Below are positions 43,848 through 51,252 of a stretch of 64,000 nt of DNA, piece after piece. Below the pieces are notes generated by a model. The model was not told the origin of the DNA and made no database searches. It saw only the letters and a program-made list of their open reading frames with translations. The stretch covers positions 372,001 through 436,000 of the forward strand of contig JALHNJ010000001.1 in NCBI GenBank assembly GCA_022843585.1. The letters are read 5' to 3'. The position numbers were made by a program, and so were the translations under genes. Position 1 is the first letter of the stretch; every line of letters begins with the position of its first letter. The stretch comes from Chitinophagaceae bacterium. GTDB taxonomy: Bacteria > Bacteroidota > Bacteroidia > Chitinophagales > Chitinophagaceae.

Positions 43848-44798
43848 TTAAGCTGCTTTCTGTTTTGATCTTCTTTTCTCTGCAAATGCCATCGCCGCCT
43901 CTCTCACCCATTGTCCTTCTTCATGTGCTTTACGTCTTGCTTCTAATCGTTGCTTGTTGCAAGGGCCGTTTCCTTTTACTACATTCCAGAATTCATTCCA
44001 ATCTATTTCGCCAAAATCATAATGTTTTCTTTCAGCATTCCATTTTAGTTTTTCATCCGGCAACGTCATTCCTAAAACTTTTACTTGTTCTGCTGCCATA
44101 TCAATAAATTGCTGTCGCAATTCATCATTTGTTTTTCTTTTGATCTTCCACTTCATACTCTGATCGCTATTAGTGCTTTCACTATCCTTGGGTCCAAACA
44201 TCATCAGCGATGGCCACCACCAACGGTTAATGGCATCCTGGCACATAGCTTTTTGTTCATCCGTACCTCTTGATAAAACTAATAATGTTTCAAACCCCTG
44301 GCGTTGATGAAAACTTTCTTCTTTACAAATTCTAACCATGGCTCTTGCATAGGGGCCATACGATGTTCTGCATAACATTACCTGATTTAATATTGCAGCA
44401 CCATCAACCAACCAACCAACAGCACCCATATCAGCCCATGTTAATGTGGGGTAATTAAAAATGGAAGAATATTTTGCTTTGCCACTGTGTAAATCGTTGA
44501 TCATTTCTTCACGACTCATTCCCAATGTTTCTGCCGCAGAATATAAATACAAACCATGCCCTGCTTCATCCTGTACTTTAGCAATTAAGATGGCTTTTCT
44601 TTTTAATGAAGGAGCTCTTGAAATCCAATTGCCTTCTGGCAGCATTCCCACTATTTCACTGTGGGCATGCTGACTGATCTGGCGGATATTTGTTTTGCGG
44701 TAAGCATCCGGCATCCAATCTTTGGGTTCGATCTTCACTTCGTTGTCGATCTTTTTCTGAAATAGTTGTTCAAAATCCTGAACAGGCATAGCATTCAT
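43848..44798 (-). CDS. paaA: Phenylacetyl-CoA epoxidase catalytic subunit PaaA
   Basis: Di-iron monooxygenase subunit of 316 residues. Ferritin-like helices carry the metal signatures, including [10 protein letters not shown] (Glu48), [12 protein letters not shown] (Glu78, His81) and [12 protein letters not shown]. With PaaB, PaaC and the reductase PaaE it inserts one O2 oxygen into the aromatic ring of phenylacetyl-CoA. A -7 promoter element sits nine bases before its start, and a terminator separates it from the HNH gene and paaE upstream, so the epoxidase core has its own transcript. Confidence 0.94.
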   Translation of the reverse strand: MNAMPVQDFEQLFQKKIDNEVKIEPKDWMPDAYRKTNIRQISQHAHSEIVGMLPEGNWISRAPSLKRKAILIAKVQDEAGHGLYLYSAAETLGMSREEMINDLHSGKAKYSSIFNYPTLTWADMGAVGWLVDGAAILNQVMLCRTSYGPYARAMVRICKEESFHQRQGFETLLVLSRGTDEQKAMCQDAINRWWWPSLMMFGPKDSESTNSDQSMKWKIKRKTNDELRQQFIDMAAEQVKVLGMTLPDEKLKWNAERKHYDFGEIDWNEFWNVVKGNGPCNKQRLEARRKAHEEGQWVREAAMAFAEKRRSKQKAA

Positions 44799-44807
44799 TT
44801 TAAGTTA

Positions 44808-44815
44808 CAAATCTA
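44808..44815 (-). promoter_or_regulatory. -7 promoter element for the paaABCDGIY operon
   Basis: TAGATTTG on the minus strand, exact TAnnTTTG, nine bases before the paaA ATG. No clear -33 TTTG, which could mean activator dependence. Confidence 0.45.
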
Positions 44816-44874
44816 CTAAAACTAACGCCTGTTTGCGTAGATTGTTGAGGAAAGAAGCAGCTTTAACAGGTAAC

Positions 44875-44903
44875 AAAAAAAGGCCGCCCATTGTAGCAGC
44901 CTT
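44875..44903 (-). terminator. Terminator after the HNH gene
   Basis: Minus-strand hairpin AAGGCTGC / GCGGCCTT (one U-G pair) followed by T6, between the HNH gene and paaA. The gap 44799-45067 otherwise shows no gene. Confidence 0.75.
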
Positions 44904-45067
44904 ATAGTATAACCATGAAAAACAAAACTATTTGGAGAAAACGGAGAATCTTACCGGTTGAATAATCTTTCTATTGTAAAGAAAACAAACTGCCAACTCA
45001 TATTCATACCGGGCTGAGGGTATTTTTGAATCAAGCAGTACAGCAGTGTAGGCTCATCGGGTAATAA

Positions 45068-45643
45068 CTATTGGAGATGTCCCCAGTTTTCACCGGTTTT
45101 AATCCGGTGTATTTGCATATCACTTACCATGAATGTAGCAGCTAGTTCCTTGAGTGTTTTTCCTTTTGCCAGCGACCTTTTTATATACTTTACGTTAGCT
45201 TCTGTTAGTTTTGTGTTATAACCACCTTTGCTTATGTTTTTTCGCATCAATTGTTTTGCCTTTATTACAGCCGGGTTCTTTTTAGAATGCTCCGTTACTT
45301 CTTCTTGCGTGGCCCATTTTAAATTTTTGTAATGGTTGTCTGTCTTCTTATGATTTAGATGTATAAGTATTGTTTGATTTTTTAATGGGGGGCTTAAAAA
45401 GTATTTGGCTACCAGGCGGTGAAATAGAATATGTTTATATTTTCCATTTTTCAGATAGCGCCAAATTGGATAGCCTTCCTGCAGACTACCTTTCAACAGT
45501 GAACCGTCTTTAAAAGTCTTTGTAAATTTTACCAGACGCCCATGATTACTGATAGCATATTTTTCCCCATAAGCAGATTTCTGTTCACGGATAACTGACC
45601 ATCTTTCGCCAGGAAAAGAAATAATTTTTTTGGTGCTTACCAT
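45068..45643 (-). CDS. NUMOD4-HNH endonuclease-like protein with C-terminal HTH
   Basis: Protein of 191 residues. N-terminal NUMOD4-like segment (about 8-60: ERWSVIREQKSAYGEKYAISNHGRLVKF), HNH core (about 70-105: LFHRLVAKYFL, ILIHLNHKKTDNHYKNLKWAT with His and Asn of the HNH site), and a C-terminal helix-turn-helix (about 140-191: KLTEANVKYIKRSLAKGKTLKELA ... HRIKTGENWG). It lies between paaE and paaA, 18 bases after the paaE stop codon, breaking the usual paa gene order. A paralogue with the same layout is at 52997-53560. A selfish or homing-like role is likely but not shown. Confidence 0.82.
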   Translation of the reverse strand: MVSTKKIISFPGERWSVIREQKSAYGEKYAISNHGRLVKFTKTFKDGSLLKGSLQEGYPIWRYLKNGKYKHILFHRLVAKYFLSPPLKNQTILIHLNHKKTDNHYKNLKWATQEEVTEHSKKNPAVIKAKQLMRKNISKGGYNTKLTEANVKYIKRSLAKGKTLKELAATFMVSDMQIHRIKTGENWGHLQ

Positions 45644-45661
45644 ATTCAGGAACTAAAGAAT

Positions 45662-46741
45662 TTATTTTATGTCGAAATCAACCACAACTTTCTCCGTCTT
45701 GGGATGGCTTTGGCAGGTAAGTATATAACCTTGCTCCACTTCTTCATCTTCTAATCCCCAATGTACATCCATGCTAACCTGTCCTTCTAATAGTTTGGCT
45801 TTGCAGGTACAGCATACGCCACCTTTGCAGGCAAAGGGTAAGTCAGCACCTTCTTTTAGTGCAGCATCCAGAATCGTTATATCACTTGTCAAGGATAAAT
45901 CAAAGTCAAAGCTTCTGCCATCCAACTTTATTGAAATATTACTCTTAGGCCCGGTATCAACTCCCGCCCCCCGACTAACAACTTCCGACTTTTTTTGCCC
46001 CGGTTTAGTAAACAATTCAAAATGAATTTTCTTTTTATCAATTCCTTTTGATGCTAAAAAATCTTTTGCTGTAAATATCATTTCTTCCGGTCCGCAAATA
46101 AAAGCTTCGTCGAAAGATTTATAATCAACGAGTTTTTCAAGCTCGTTTAACTTGTCTGCATTAATTCTTCCAAAATTAATTGTTGCATCAGTCCGTTCCC
46201 GGCTAAGTATATTGATGAAATTAAATCGCTGCAGGTATTTATTCTTTAGTCCTTCCAGTTCTTCAAAGAAAATAATTGAACTGCGATTTTTATTTCCATA
46301 GACCAATGTAAAACTGCTTTGTGGCTCTGTTCGCAACGTAGTTTTTATGATAGAGAGTAACGGAGTAATACCGCTTCCAGCAGCAATAGCCAGGTAATTT
46401 TTTTTATGCGATGGATTTAATTCTACATAAAATTTACCAACCGGCTGCATTACTTCCAATACATCACCTTTCTTTAAATCTGTATTGGCAAAAGAAGAGA
46501 ATAAGCCACCATCTACTTTTTTAATGGCGACTCTCCATTCATTATCTAAAGGAGAACTGCAGATAGAATAAGTGCGGCGAACATCTTCATTGTTTAATGT
46601 CTTTCTCATGGTAAGACTTTGCCCTTGCTGAAAAAGGAAACTTTCTTTTAAGTTGTCGGGAATTTCAAATACAACAGAAACACAATCTTCTGTTTCCTTT
46701 CTTACTTCTTTTACTGTAAGCTGGTGAAAATGAATGGACAT
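45662..46741 (-). CDS. paaE: Phenylacetyl-CoA epoxidase reductase PaaE
   Basis: Electron-transfer subunit of 359 residues: ferredoxin-reductase-type FAD domain (1-105, RRTYSICSSP), NAD(P) domain (110-230, AAGSGITPLLSII, CGPEEMI) and a plant-type [2Fe-2S] domain with Cys305, Cys310, Cys313 and Cys343 (CKGGVCCTC ... LTCQSHP). It passes electrons from NADPH to PaaA. The linker between the NAD and iron-sulfur domains (KKSEVVSRGAGVDTG, about 250-264) is encoded by a heptad repeat (45958-45991). Three bases separate it from the TetR gene upstream. Confidence 0.94.
   Translation of the reverse strand: MSIHFHQLTVKEVRKETEDCVSVVFEIPDNLKESFLFQQGQSLTMRKTLNNEDVRRTYSICSSPLDNEWRVAIKKVDGGLFSSFANTDLKKGDVLEVMQPVGKFYVELNPSHKKNYLAIAAGSGITPLLSIIKTTLRTEPQSSFTLVYGNKNRSSIIFFEELEGLKNKYLQRFNFINILSRERTDATINFGRINADKLNELEKLVDYKSFDEAFICGPEEMIFTAKDFLASKGIDKKKIHFELFTKPGQKKSEVVSRGAGVDTGPKSNISIKLDGRSFDFDLSLTSDITILDAALKEGADLPFACKGGVCCTCKAKLLEGQVSMDVHWGLEDEEVEQGYILTCQSHPKTEKVVVDFDIK
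45958..45991. repeat. Heptad repeat inside paaE
   Basis: On the minus strand the units GGAAGTT, GTTAGTC, GGGGGGC and GGGAGTT follow each other in frame, in the interdomain linker of PaaE. Same family as 9872, 11172 and 16358. Confidence 0.55.
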
Positions 46742-46744
46742 AGA

Positions 46745-47338
46745 TCAGGAGTGTTTTCGTAAACCATCAATCATTATCATCACCATATTGTCTTCTAATT
46801 CCTGTGCATTGATTTTTGCCTTACTGCGATGCCAACTTTCAATACCACTCACAGCATGAAGAATTATTAGCACAGCCGTAGGAGCATCTATTTTGCGTAT
46901 TTCATTTTTGGCAATGCCATCTTCAATTATAGCAGCAAATTTTTTGCGATAGTTACGTCGCTGTGTTTGAAAATTAGATAAATAAGGTTCGTCCAAATGC
47001 TTCCACTCTCTGTCACTCACATACACTTCTTCATAATTTTCGATCATCTGACGAATATGAAACCGAAGCAGGTTATCAATTTTACCAATCGATTTTTGGT
47101 TGCTTGCTTCAATCGTTTCAATATTGGTGTTAAAAATATTAGCCACATCAAAGCAAATTGCTTCGAGTATCTCATTTTTCGACCGGATATGATTGTACAA
47201 ACTGGCGGCTTCAATGCCTACCATTTCTGCCAGGTCTCGCATGGAAGTAGCTGCAAATCCCTTTTCCCGAAACATAGCCGCCGCCCGACGAAGAATCAAT
47301 TCTTTTTTGGAAGCTTTTTTTCTTACTGATTTTGCCAT
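46745..47338 (-). CDS. TetR/AcrR-family regulator of the paa locus
   Basis: Protein of 197 residues from the ATG at 47338. The N-terminal HTH is complete (KELILRRAAAMFREKGFAATSMRDLAEMVGIEAASLYNHIRSKNEILEAI); the C-terminal ligand domain resembles TetR_C of the PaaR type (IRQMIENYEEVYVSDREWKHL). It is co-transcribed with paaE and probably represses the paa genes until phenylacetyl-CoA binds, as PaaR-type regulators do; this is inference from position. Its promoter region carries three phased GGTAAA repeats. Confidence 0.88.
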   Translation of the reverse strand: MAKSVRKKASKKELILRRAAAMFREKGFAATSMRDLAEMVGIEAASLYNHIRSKNEILEAICFDVANIFNTNIETIEASNQKSIGKIDNLLRFHIRQMIENYEEVYVSDREWKHLDEPYLSNFQTQRRNYRKKFAAIIEDGIAKNEIRKIDAPTAVLIILHAVSGIESWHRSKAKINAQELEDNMVMIMIDGLRKHS

Positions 47339-47341
47339 AGC

Positions 47342-47349
47342 CAAAGATA
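47342..47349 (-). promoter_or_regulatory. -7 promoter element for tetR-paaE
   Basis: TATCTTTG on the minus strand, exact TAnnTTTG, three bases before the ATG at 47338; a leaderless or near-leaderless transcript is implied. Confidence 0.45.
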
Positions 47350-47360
47350 ATAAACGAATA

Positions 47361-47408
47361 GGTAAAGCGGCCGATGTTATTGGTAAATGGTTTTTTCAGG
47401 TAGGTAAA
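47361..47408. promoter_or_regulatory. Three GGTAAA direct repeats at 21-bp spacing
   Basis: GGTAAA at 47361-47366, 47382-47387 and 47403-47408, exactly two helical turns apart, between the divergent tetR and PfkB genes and just upstream of the tetR -7 element. A possible operator array. Confidence 0.4.
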
Positions 47409-47415
47409 TTTCATG

Positions 47416-47423
47416 TAGGTTTG
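47416..47423 (+). promoter_or_regulatory. -7 promoter element for the PfkB-family gene
   Basis: TAGGTTTG, exact TAnnTTTG, 65 bases before the ATG at 47489. No clear -33 element. Confidence 0.4.
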
Positions 47424-47488
47424 CACGCCTTTTAATTAGTCAGGAGCCCACTCCCGGCTTTTCTATAAAACTTAATCTGATATTTATT

Positions 47489-48412
47489 ATGTCGCTTATT
47501 GCAGTTGGTACCATGGCATTTGATGCTATAGAAACACCTTTCGGAAAAACAGAAAAGATTATAGGGGGCTCTGCTACATATGTGGCTTATGCAGCCAGCA
47601 ATTTTGTAAAACCGGTACAGCAGATATCTATTGTAGGGTACGATTATCCAAAGGAAGAAATGGAAGACCTGAAAAAAAGAGGCGTTCAGCTGGAAGGAGT
47701 GGAAGTTGTACCTGATAAAAAATCATTTTTCTGGAGCGGCCGCTACCACGAAGACATGAATAGCCGTGATACATTAATAACTGACCTGAATGTATTAGCA
47801 GATTTTAATCCAAAAGTGCCCGACAGCTACCAGGGAGCAGAGTTTCTAATGCTGGGTAATCTTTCACCAGATGTTCAATTGAGTGTAATCAACCAAATGA
47901 AAAAAAGGCCAAAGTTGATTGTAATGGACACCATGAACTTTTGGATGGAGATTGCATTGGATGGCTTGAAGGAAGTGTTGAAGCATGTAGATATGCTGAT
48001 GGTGAACGATGCAGAAGCAAGACAATTAACGGGTGAATATTCTATAGTAAAGGCAGCTAAGAAGATCTTAACAATGGGCCCGCAGTATCTTATCATTAAA
48101 AAAGGGGAGCATGGAGCTTTATTATTTGATCAGGATAGTGTGTTCTTTGCACCTGCGTTGCCATTAGAAGAAGTGTTTGACCCAACAGGTGCCGGTGATA
48201 CATTTGCTGGTGGCTTTATCGGTCATCTGGCCAAAACAGGTGACATCTCTTTTGAAAATATGAAGCGGGCAATAATTGTTGGTTCAGCCATGGCAAGTTT
48301 TTGCGTAGAAAAATTTGGCCCAACAAGACTGAAAGAAGTAACAAAAGAAGATATTAATGAACGTATGCAGGAGTTTAAAGATTTGGTGAGCTTTGAAATT
48401 GAGTTAGGATAA
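47489..48412 (+). CDS. PfkB-family carbohydrate/nucleoside kinase
   Basis: Cytoplasmic kinase of 307 residues. The N-terminal GGSATYVAYAASNF segment and the C-terminal PfkB signature DPTGAGDTFAGGFIGHLA (catalytic Asp in GAGD) are clear, with NDAEARQLTGEYS before it. The substrate (sugar, nucleoside or other) cannot be read from the sequence. It ends at a strong bidirectional terminator. Confidence 0.88.
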   Translation: MSLIAVGTMAFDAIETPFGKTEKIIGGSATYVAYAASNFVKPVQQISIVGYDYPKEEMEDLKKRGVQLEGVEVVPDKKSFFWSGRYHEDMNSRDTLITDLNVLADFNPKVPDSYQGAEFLMLGNLSPDVQLSVINQMKKRPKLIVMDTMNFWMEIALDGLKEVLKHVDMLMVNDAEARQLTGEYSIVKAAKKILTMGPQYLIIKKGEHGALLFDQDSVFFAPALPLEEVFDPTGAGDTFAGGFIGHLAKTGDISFENMKRAIIVGSAMASFCVEKFGPTRLKEVTKEDINERMQEFKDLVSFEIELG

Positions 48413-48428
48413 TTAATTTATCAGCTAC

Positions 48429-48468
48429 AAAAGAAAAGGCTTCTCGTTTCGGAGAAGCCTTTTCTTTT
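48429..48468. terminator. Strong bidirectional terminator
   Basis: Perfect 17-bp stem (arms 48429-48445 and 48452-48468, six-base loop) with A-rich and T-rich ends, between the convergent PfkB gene and the Cys-repeat gene. Confidence 0.9.
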
Positions 48469-48488
48469 ACAAGAAATGATGTATATAA

Positions 48489-49202
48489 TTACTCGTTGCA
48501 ATCCAACAATACCCGCTTCCAATGCGGACTATTTATTTTATCTGGAATTAAGTATTGTGCTTCCGAAAAAATGGGTAGTCTCAGCTCGATTTTTGAAAGT
48601 GCACAATCACAATAATTTCTTGCTTTTAAATCACTCATTGTTTTTTTAGCTTCTTTTATACAATCATTTGTAAACACAACTTTTTCAGCACCTGTCCAGC
48701 CTCTTGTGCAATCTTGTATCATTTTTTGAAATTCTTCTGATTGAAGCTCGGTTTCAGTTATTTTACCGGCTTCGCTTACTGTGGGGTACTTTGCTTCTAC
48801 TTTTACCTGCATACAGTTACAATAAAAAGATGCTTTTTCTTCGCCTAATGATTCTTGGGCAGTTGCTACACATTCCTGTATAAATTCAGCTTTGTCTTTA
48901 TTGGTCCAGCTTTGCAGGCAATCGTCAATCATTTTTTTCCACTCCGGAGTTGCCAGTACCTCTTCGGTTAAATTTCCGGCATCTTCTATCCTTGGATATT
49001 TAGCTTCTACTTTTGGAAGCATGCAATTGCAATAACTGCTTGCTGAATCAATACTCATACTTTCATTGGCGCTATTAATACACTCTTTTATAAAATCGAT
49101 ACGGTCTTTGGTGGTCCAATTGTTATTTGCGCCAGCTGTTTGTGCCATTGTGTTTATTGCCAATACAAAGAGGCATACGAGTAAAACAAGTTTTGTTTTC
49201 AT
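48489..49202 (-). CDS. Exported protein with three Cys-rich repeats
   Basis: Protein of 237 residues with a signal peptide (cleavage near TMAQ, 18-21). Three tandem repeats of about 66-70 residues follow (about 28-94, 95-162, 163-236). Each has W(T/S)-x-x-(D/E)-K-x-x-F/I-x-x-x-C, then YCNCMxxKVEAKYP (YCDCALSKIELRLP in the third), then W/F-x-x-(M/V)(I/L)-x-D-C. Each repeat thus has four Cys, likely two disulfides per unit. Function unknown; single-copy versions are common as small Bacteroidota periplasmic proteins. Confidence 0.8.
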   Translation of the reverse strand: MKTKLVLLVCLFVLAINTMAQTAGANNNWTTKDRIDFIKECINSANESMSIDSASSYCNCMLPKVEAKYPRIEDAGNLTEEVLATPEWKKMIDDCLQSWTNKDKAEFIQECVATAQESLGEEKASFYCNCMQVKVEAKYPTVSEAGKITETELQSEEFQKMIQDCTRGWTGAEKVVFTNDCIKEAKKTMSDLKARNYCDCALSKIELRLPIFSEAQYLIPDKINSPHWKRVLLDCNE

Positions 49203-49228
49203 GTAATTATGTAGGATAGTTGAAAAAA

Positions 49229-50938
49229 TTAATTGATTTTTCTTGCGAGTACGACTGCATTTTTAAATGTAGCTTTCTTTCCCTGCAAGTTAAATAACTC
49301 AGTAAAGATAATGTAAGTGCCAATGGGTATTTTCCTACCCTTATCATCCAATCCATCCCAGTTCCAATAACCCTTTAACCCTACTGTTCCATTGCGTACC
49401 AAATTGCGAACGGGTCTTCCTGCTGCATCAAAAATAGTGATGTTGGCTATATAACCGGTTTCTGTTACTTCATATTGAATAGTAGCAATATCATCCCGTC
49501 CATCATTATCAGGAGAGAATACTTTTGGTGTTATCTGTATTGTTGCATCAATTGCATTTAATAATTTATACTGCGAATTTTTATAGGTGGGTGTTCCGTA
49601 CCCTGCAGTTGAAGCAGCACTATGCCAATTATTTTCATCCTGCGAAATGCCAGACGGATCAATTCTTTCTAACGAAACACCTTCGTCATTGTCGATAAGT
49701 TTAAAATGCCAGTCGTCTTTATATTTTACTTCGTCTACAACATTACCCTGGAAATTCAATGCAACTACAGTTCCTTCATCGTCTGGAAATGAAGGCGGAG
49801 AGCTAATTATAAATAAATTATCCGGATTTTGAACAAGATATTGTAACGACAAATTATCCGCATCTTCTGTTTCAACAATATAATCACCAGGAAAAATATA
49901 ATGAGGTACTGTGCTTAATGGTTTGATGGAACCGATAATGCCGCTGCTATTGCGATTGGCAATATATAATTTCGACGCATCAAGTATTTTATTGCTGTTG
50001 TTATAAAATTCTACAAAGTCAAAGGCATTTGATTTGGGATTAAATAATATTTCATTTATTATCCATTCGCCCGGCACAGGATCGGAAGGCAAACCTACTT
50101 TTGCTTTATTGGCAACACCAATAATATTTCCTTTACAATCTGTAATGTTGGTAGCAGTAATATTATAAACCGTATTGGTCGCTAATGGTCCGGTTGTTTT
50201 TAATTGTACCAAATTAAATAACGGAGCTAAGCTTGTTGCGCTGCTAAATGTTAATCCGCCATCAATTGAATAGTTGGCTAATGTGGCACCGGCTAAACTA
50301 TCAACAGGCTCATCATACACTAATATAATTGTTGTGTTATCTGTTGTATAAGCTCTTTTTAGTTGTGGTGCTGTTGCATCATTTATTATGGCATCAATAG
50401 AATTTTTTGTACCTGGCGTGCCTCCTGCCGTATTTATTGATGCTTTCCAGTTGTAGCCACCTGCACACGGATTTTTTGTGTCAATCATTTCTAATGTCCA
50501 GCCTCCATCTTTCTTTACCTCATTCTGATACCAGCCAGATGTATAATTAACTGCATGAATTGTTCTTCCATTAGCAGCCCGCAAAAAAAGTTGGTCACCA
50601 TCATTGTCTAATGAGGGAAAACTGGTAACTGAAATTACAGACCCAAATACAGACATTGCTGCTACAGCACTACCGGTACAAATAATTACATAACCATCAG
50701 GGGGTAGAATAAAACTTGGCATCGGTCCGCTCTGGCCTGTGGCATCACCTATCCGCCAGTTTTGTAAGTTGATTGGTGCAGTGGTTGTATTTTTTAATTC
50801 GATCCACTCGTTGGTGGGCATTCCAATTTGTGGAGTTGGATCGGCCATTATTTCGTCTATCACTACATCATACCTGTTTTGCGCCATTAAAAAAGATGGC
50901 AACAGAATAGCAAATAATAGCGATAAGACTGCTTTCAT
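49229..50938 (-). CDS. Lamin-tail-domain protein with gliding/T9SS type B-like C-terminus
   Basis: Secreted protein of 569 residues. Signal peptide (cleavage near LMAQ, 17-20), an LTD (lamin tail) domain (about 22-140: YDVVIDEIMADPTPQIGMP, NEWIELKNTT), an Ig-like middle segment (about 180-280), a second LTD-like segment (about 290-440: WIINEILFNPKSNAFDFVEFYN) and a C-terminal region PKVFSPDNDGRDDIATIQYEV ... YIIFTELFNLQGKKATFKNAVVLARK that resembles T9SS type B/CHU_C sorting domains. Expected to be surface exposed; LTD domains often accompany nucleases, but none is seen here. Confidence 0.85.
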   Translation of the reverse strand: MKAVLSLLFAILLPSFLMAQNRYDVVIDEIMADPTPQIGMPTNEWIELKNTTTAPINLQNWRIGDATGQSGPMPSFILPPDGYVIICTGSAVAAMSVFGSVISVTSFPSLDNDGDQLFLRAANGRTIHAVNYTSGWYQNEVKKDGGWTLEMIDTKNPCAGGYNWKASINTAGGTPGTKNSIDAIINDATAPQLKRAYTTDNTTIILVYDEPVDSLAGATLANYSIDGGLTFSSATSLAPLFNLVQLKTTGPLATNTVYNITATNITDCKGNIIGVANKAKVGLPSDPVPGEWIINEILFNPKSNAFDFVEFYNNSNKILDASKLYIANRNSSGIIGSIKPLSTVPHYIFPGDYIVETEDADNLSLQYLVQNPDNLFIISSPPSFPDDEGTVVALNFQGNVVDEVKYKDDWHFKLIDNDEGVSLERIDPSGISQDENNWHSAASTAGYGTPTYKNSQYKLLNAIDATIQITPKVFSPDNDGRDDIATIQYEVTETGYIANITIFDAAGRPVRNLVRNGTVGLKGYWNWDGLDDKGRKIPIGTYIIFTELFNLQGKKATFKNAVVLARKIN

Positions 50939-50998
50939 TATATCAAGTTAAAACAAACGGTTGTAATATATTCAATTCGCTATTTTTTTTGTTGATTG

Positions 50999-51030
50999 TT
51001 TGGGATAAAGGTTTCATCCGCTTATTTTTG
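50999..51030 (+). promoter_or_regulatory. Promoter of the asd leader and asd
   Basis: TTTG at 50999-51002, 20 bases, TATTTTTG at 51023-51030 (exact TAnnTTTG). Transcription would begin close to 51035, a few bases before the leader ATG at 51039. Confidence 0.6.
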
Positions 51031-51038
51031 CAATCATC

Positions 51039-51083
51039 ATGGCAGCAACGAAACATACGAAACGCAATAAGAAACATCCCTGA
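51039..51083 (+). CDS. Putative 14-residue leader peptide of asd
   Basis: Short frame encoding MAATKHTKRNKKHP and a TGA. Seven of the fourteen residues are Thr, Lys or Asn, amino acids derived from aspartate; asd makes the precursor of Thr, Lys and Met. The stop codon abuts the antiterminator arm (51084-51095). Identified from the position and the RNA structures, not from homology; translation is unproven, and no ribosome-binding site is seen between the predicted start of transcription and the ATG. Confidence 0.6.
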   Translation: MAATKHTKRNKKHP

Positions 51084-51158
51084 GGGAGGTTTGCAGCGTT
51101 ATGTGTGTATCAACATAAAAATTTTGCAGGCCTTCCTAAATGGAAGGCCTCTTTTTTT
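51084..51158 (+). promoter_or_regulatory. Attenuator: antiterminator versus terminator
   Basis: The strand 51084-51095 (GGGAGGTTTGCA) pairs with 51125-51136 (TGCAGGCCTTCC) over 12 bp with three G-U pairs and no gap. The second arm includes the whole 5' arm of the terminator hairpin (51128-51136), so the two structures exclude each other. A ribosome finishing the leader would cover 51084 onward and permit the terminator; one stalled at Thr4-Lys8 would leave it free. Confidence 0.65.
51128..51158 (+). terminator. Intrinsic terminator in the asd leader
   Basis: Perfect 9-bp stem AGGCCTTCC / GGAAGGCCT, five-base loop TAAAT, then C and seven T. It lies 94 bases before the asd ATG, inside the transcribed leader, and cannot serve the minus-strand gene upstream. 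Confidence 0.85.
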
Positions 51159-51252
51159 GCCCATTCCAAAAAGGAGCAAGGCAGATGCCATTAAAAAAAT
51201 TATTCACTACTTAAAACTTCATCCTTTGAGATGAAAATTGGGGGAACAAAAA

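Noticed and set aside
50989-51234. Open frame of 81 codons before asd
   Set aside because: It runs through the leader, the terminator hairpin and T-run in another frame; composition is not protein-like and the structured RNA explains the region better.
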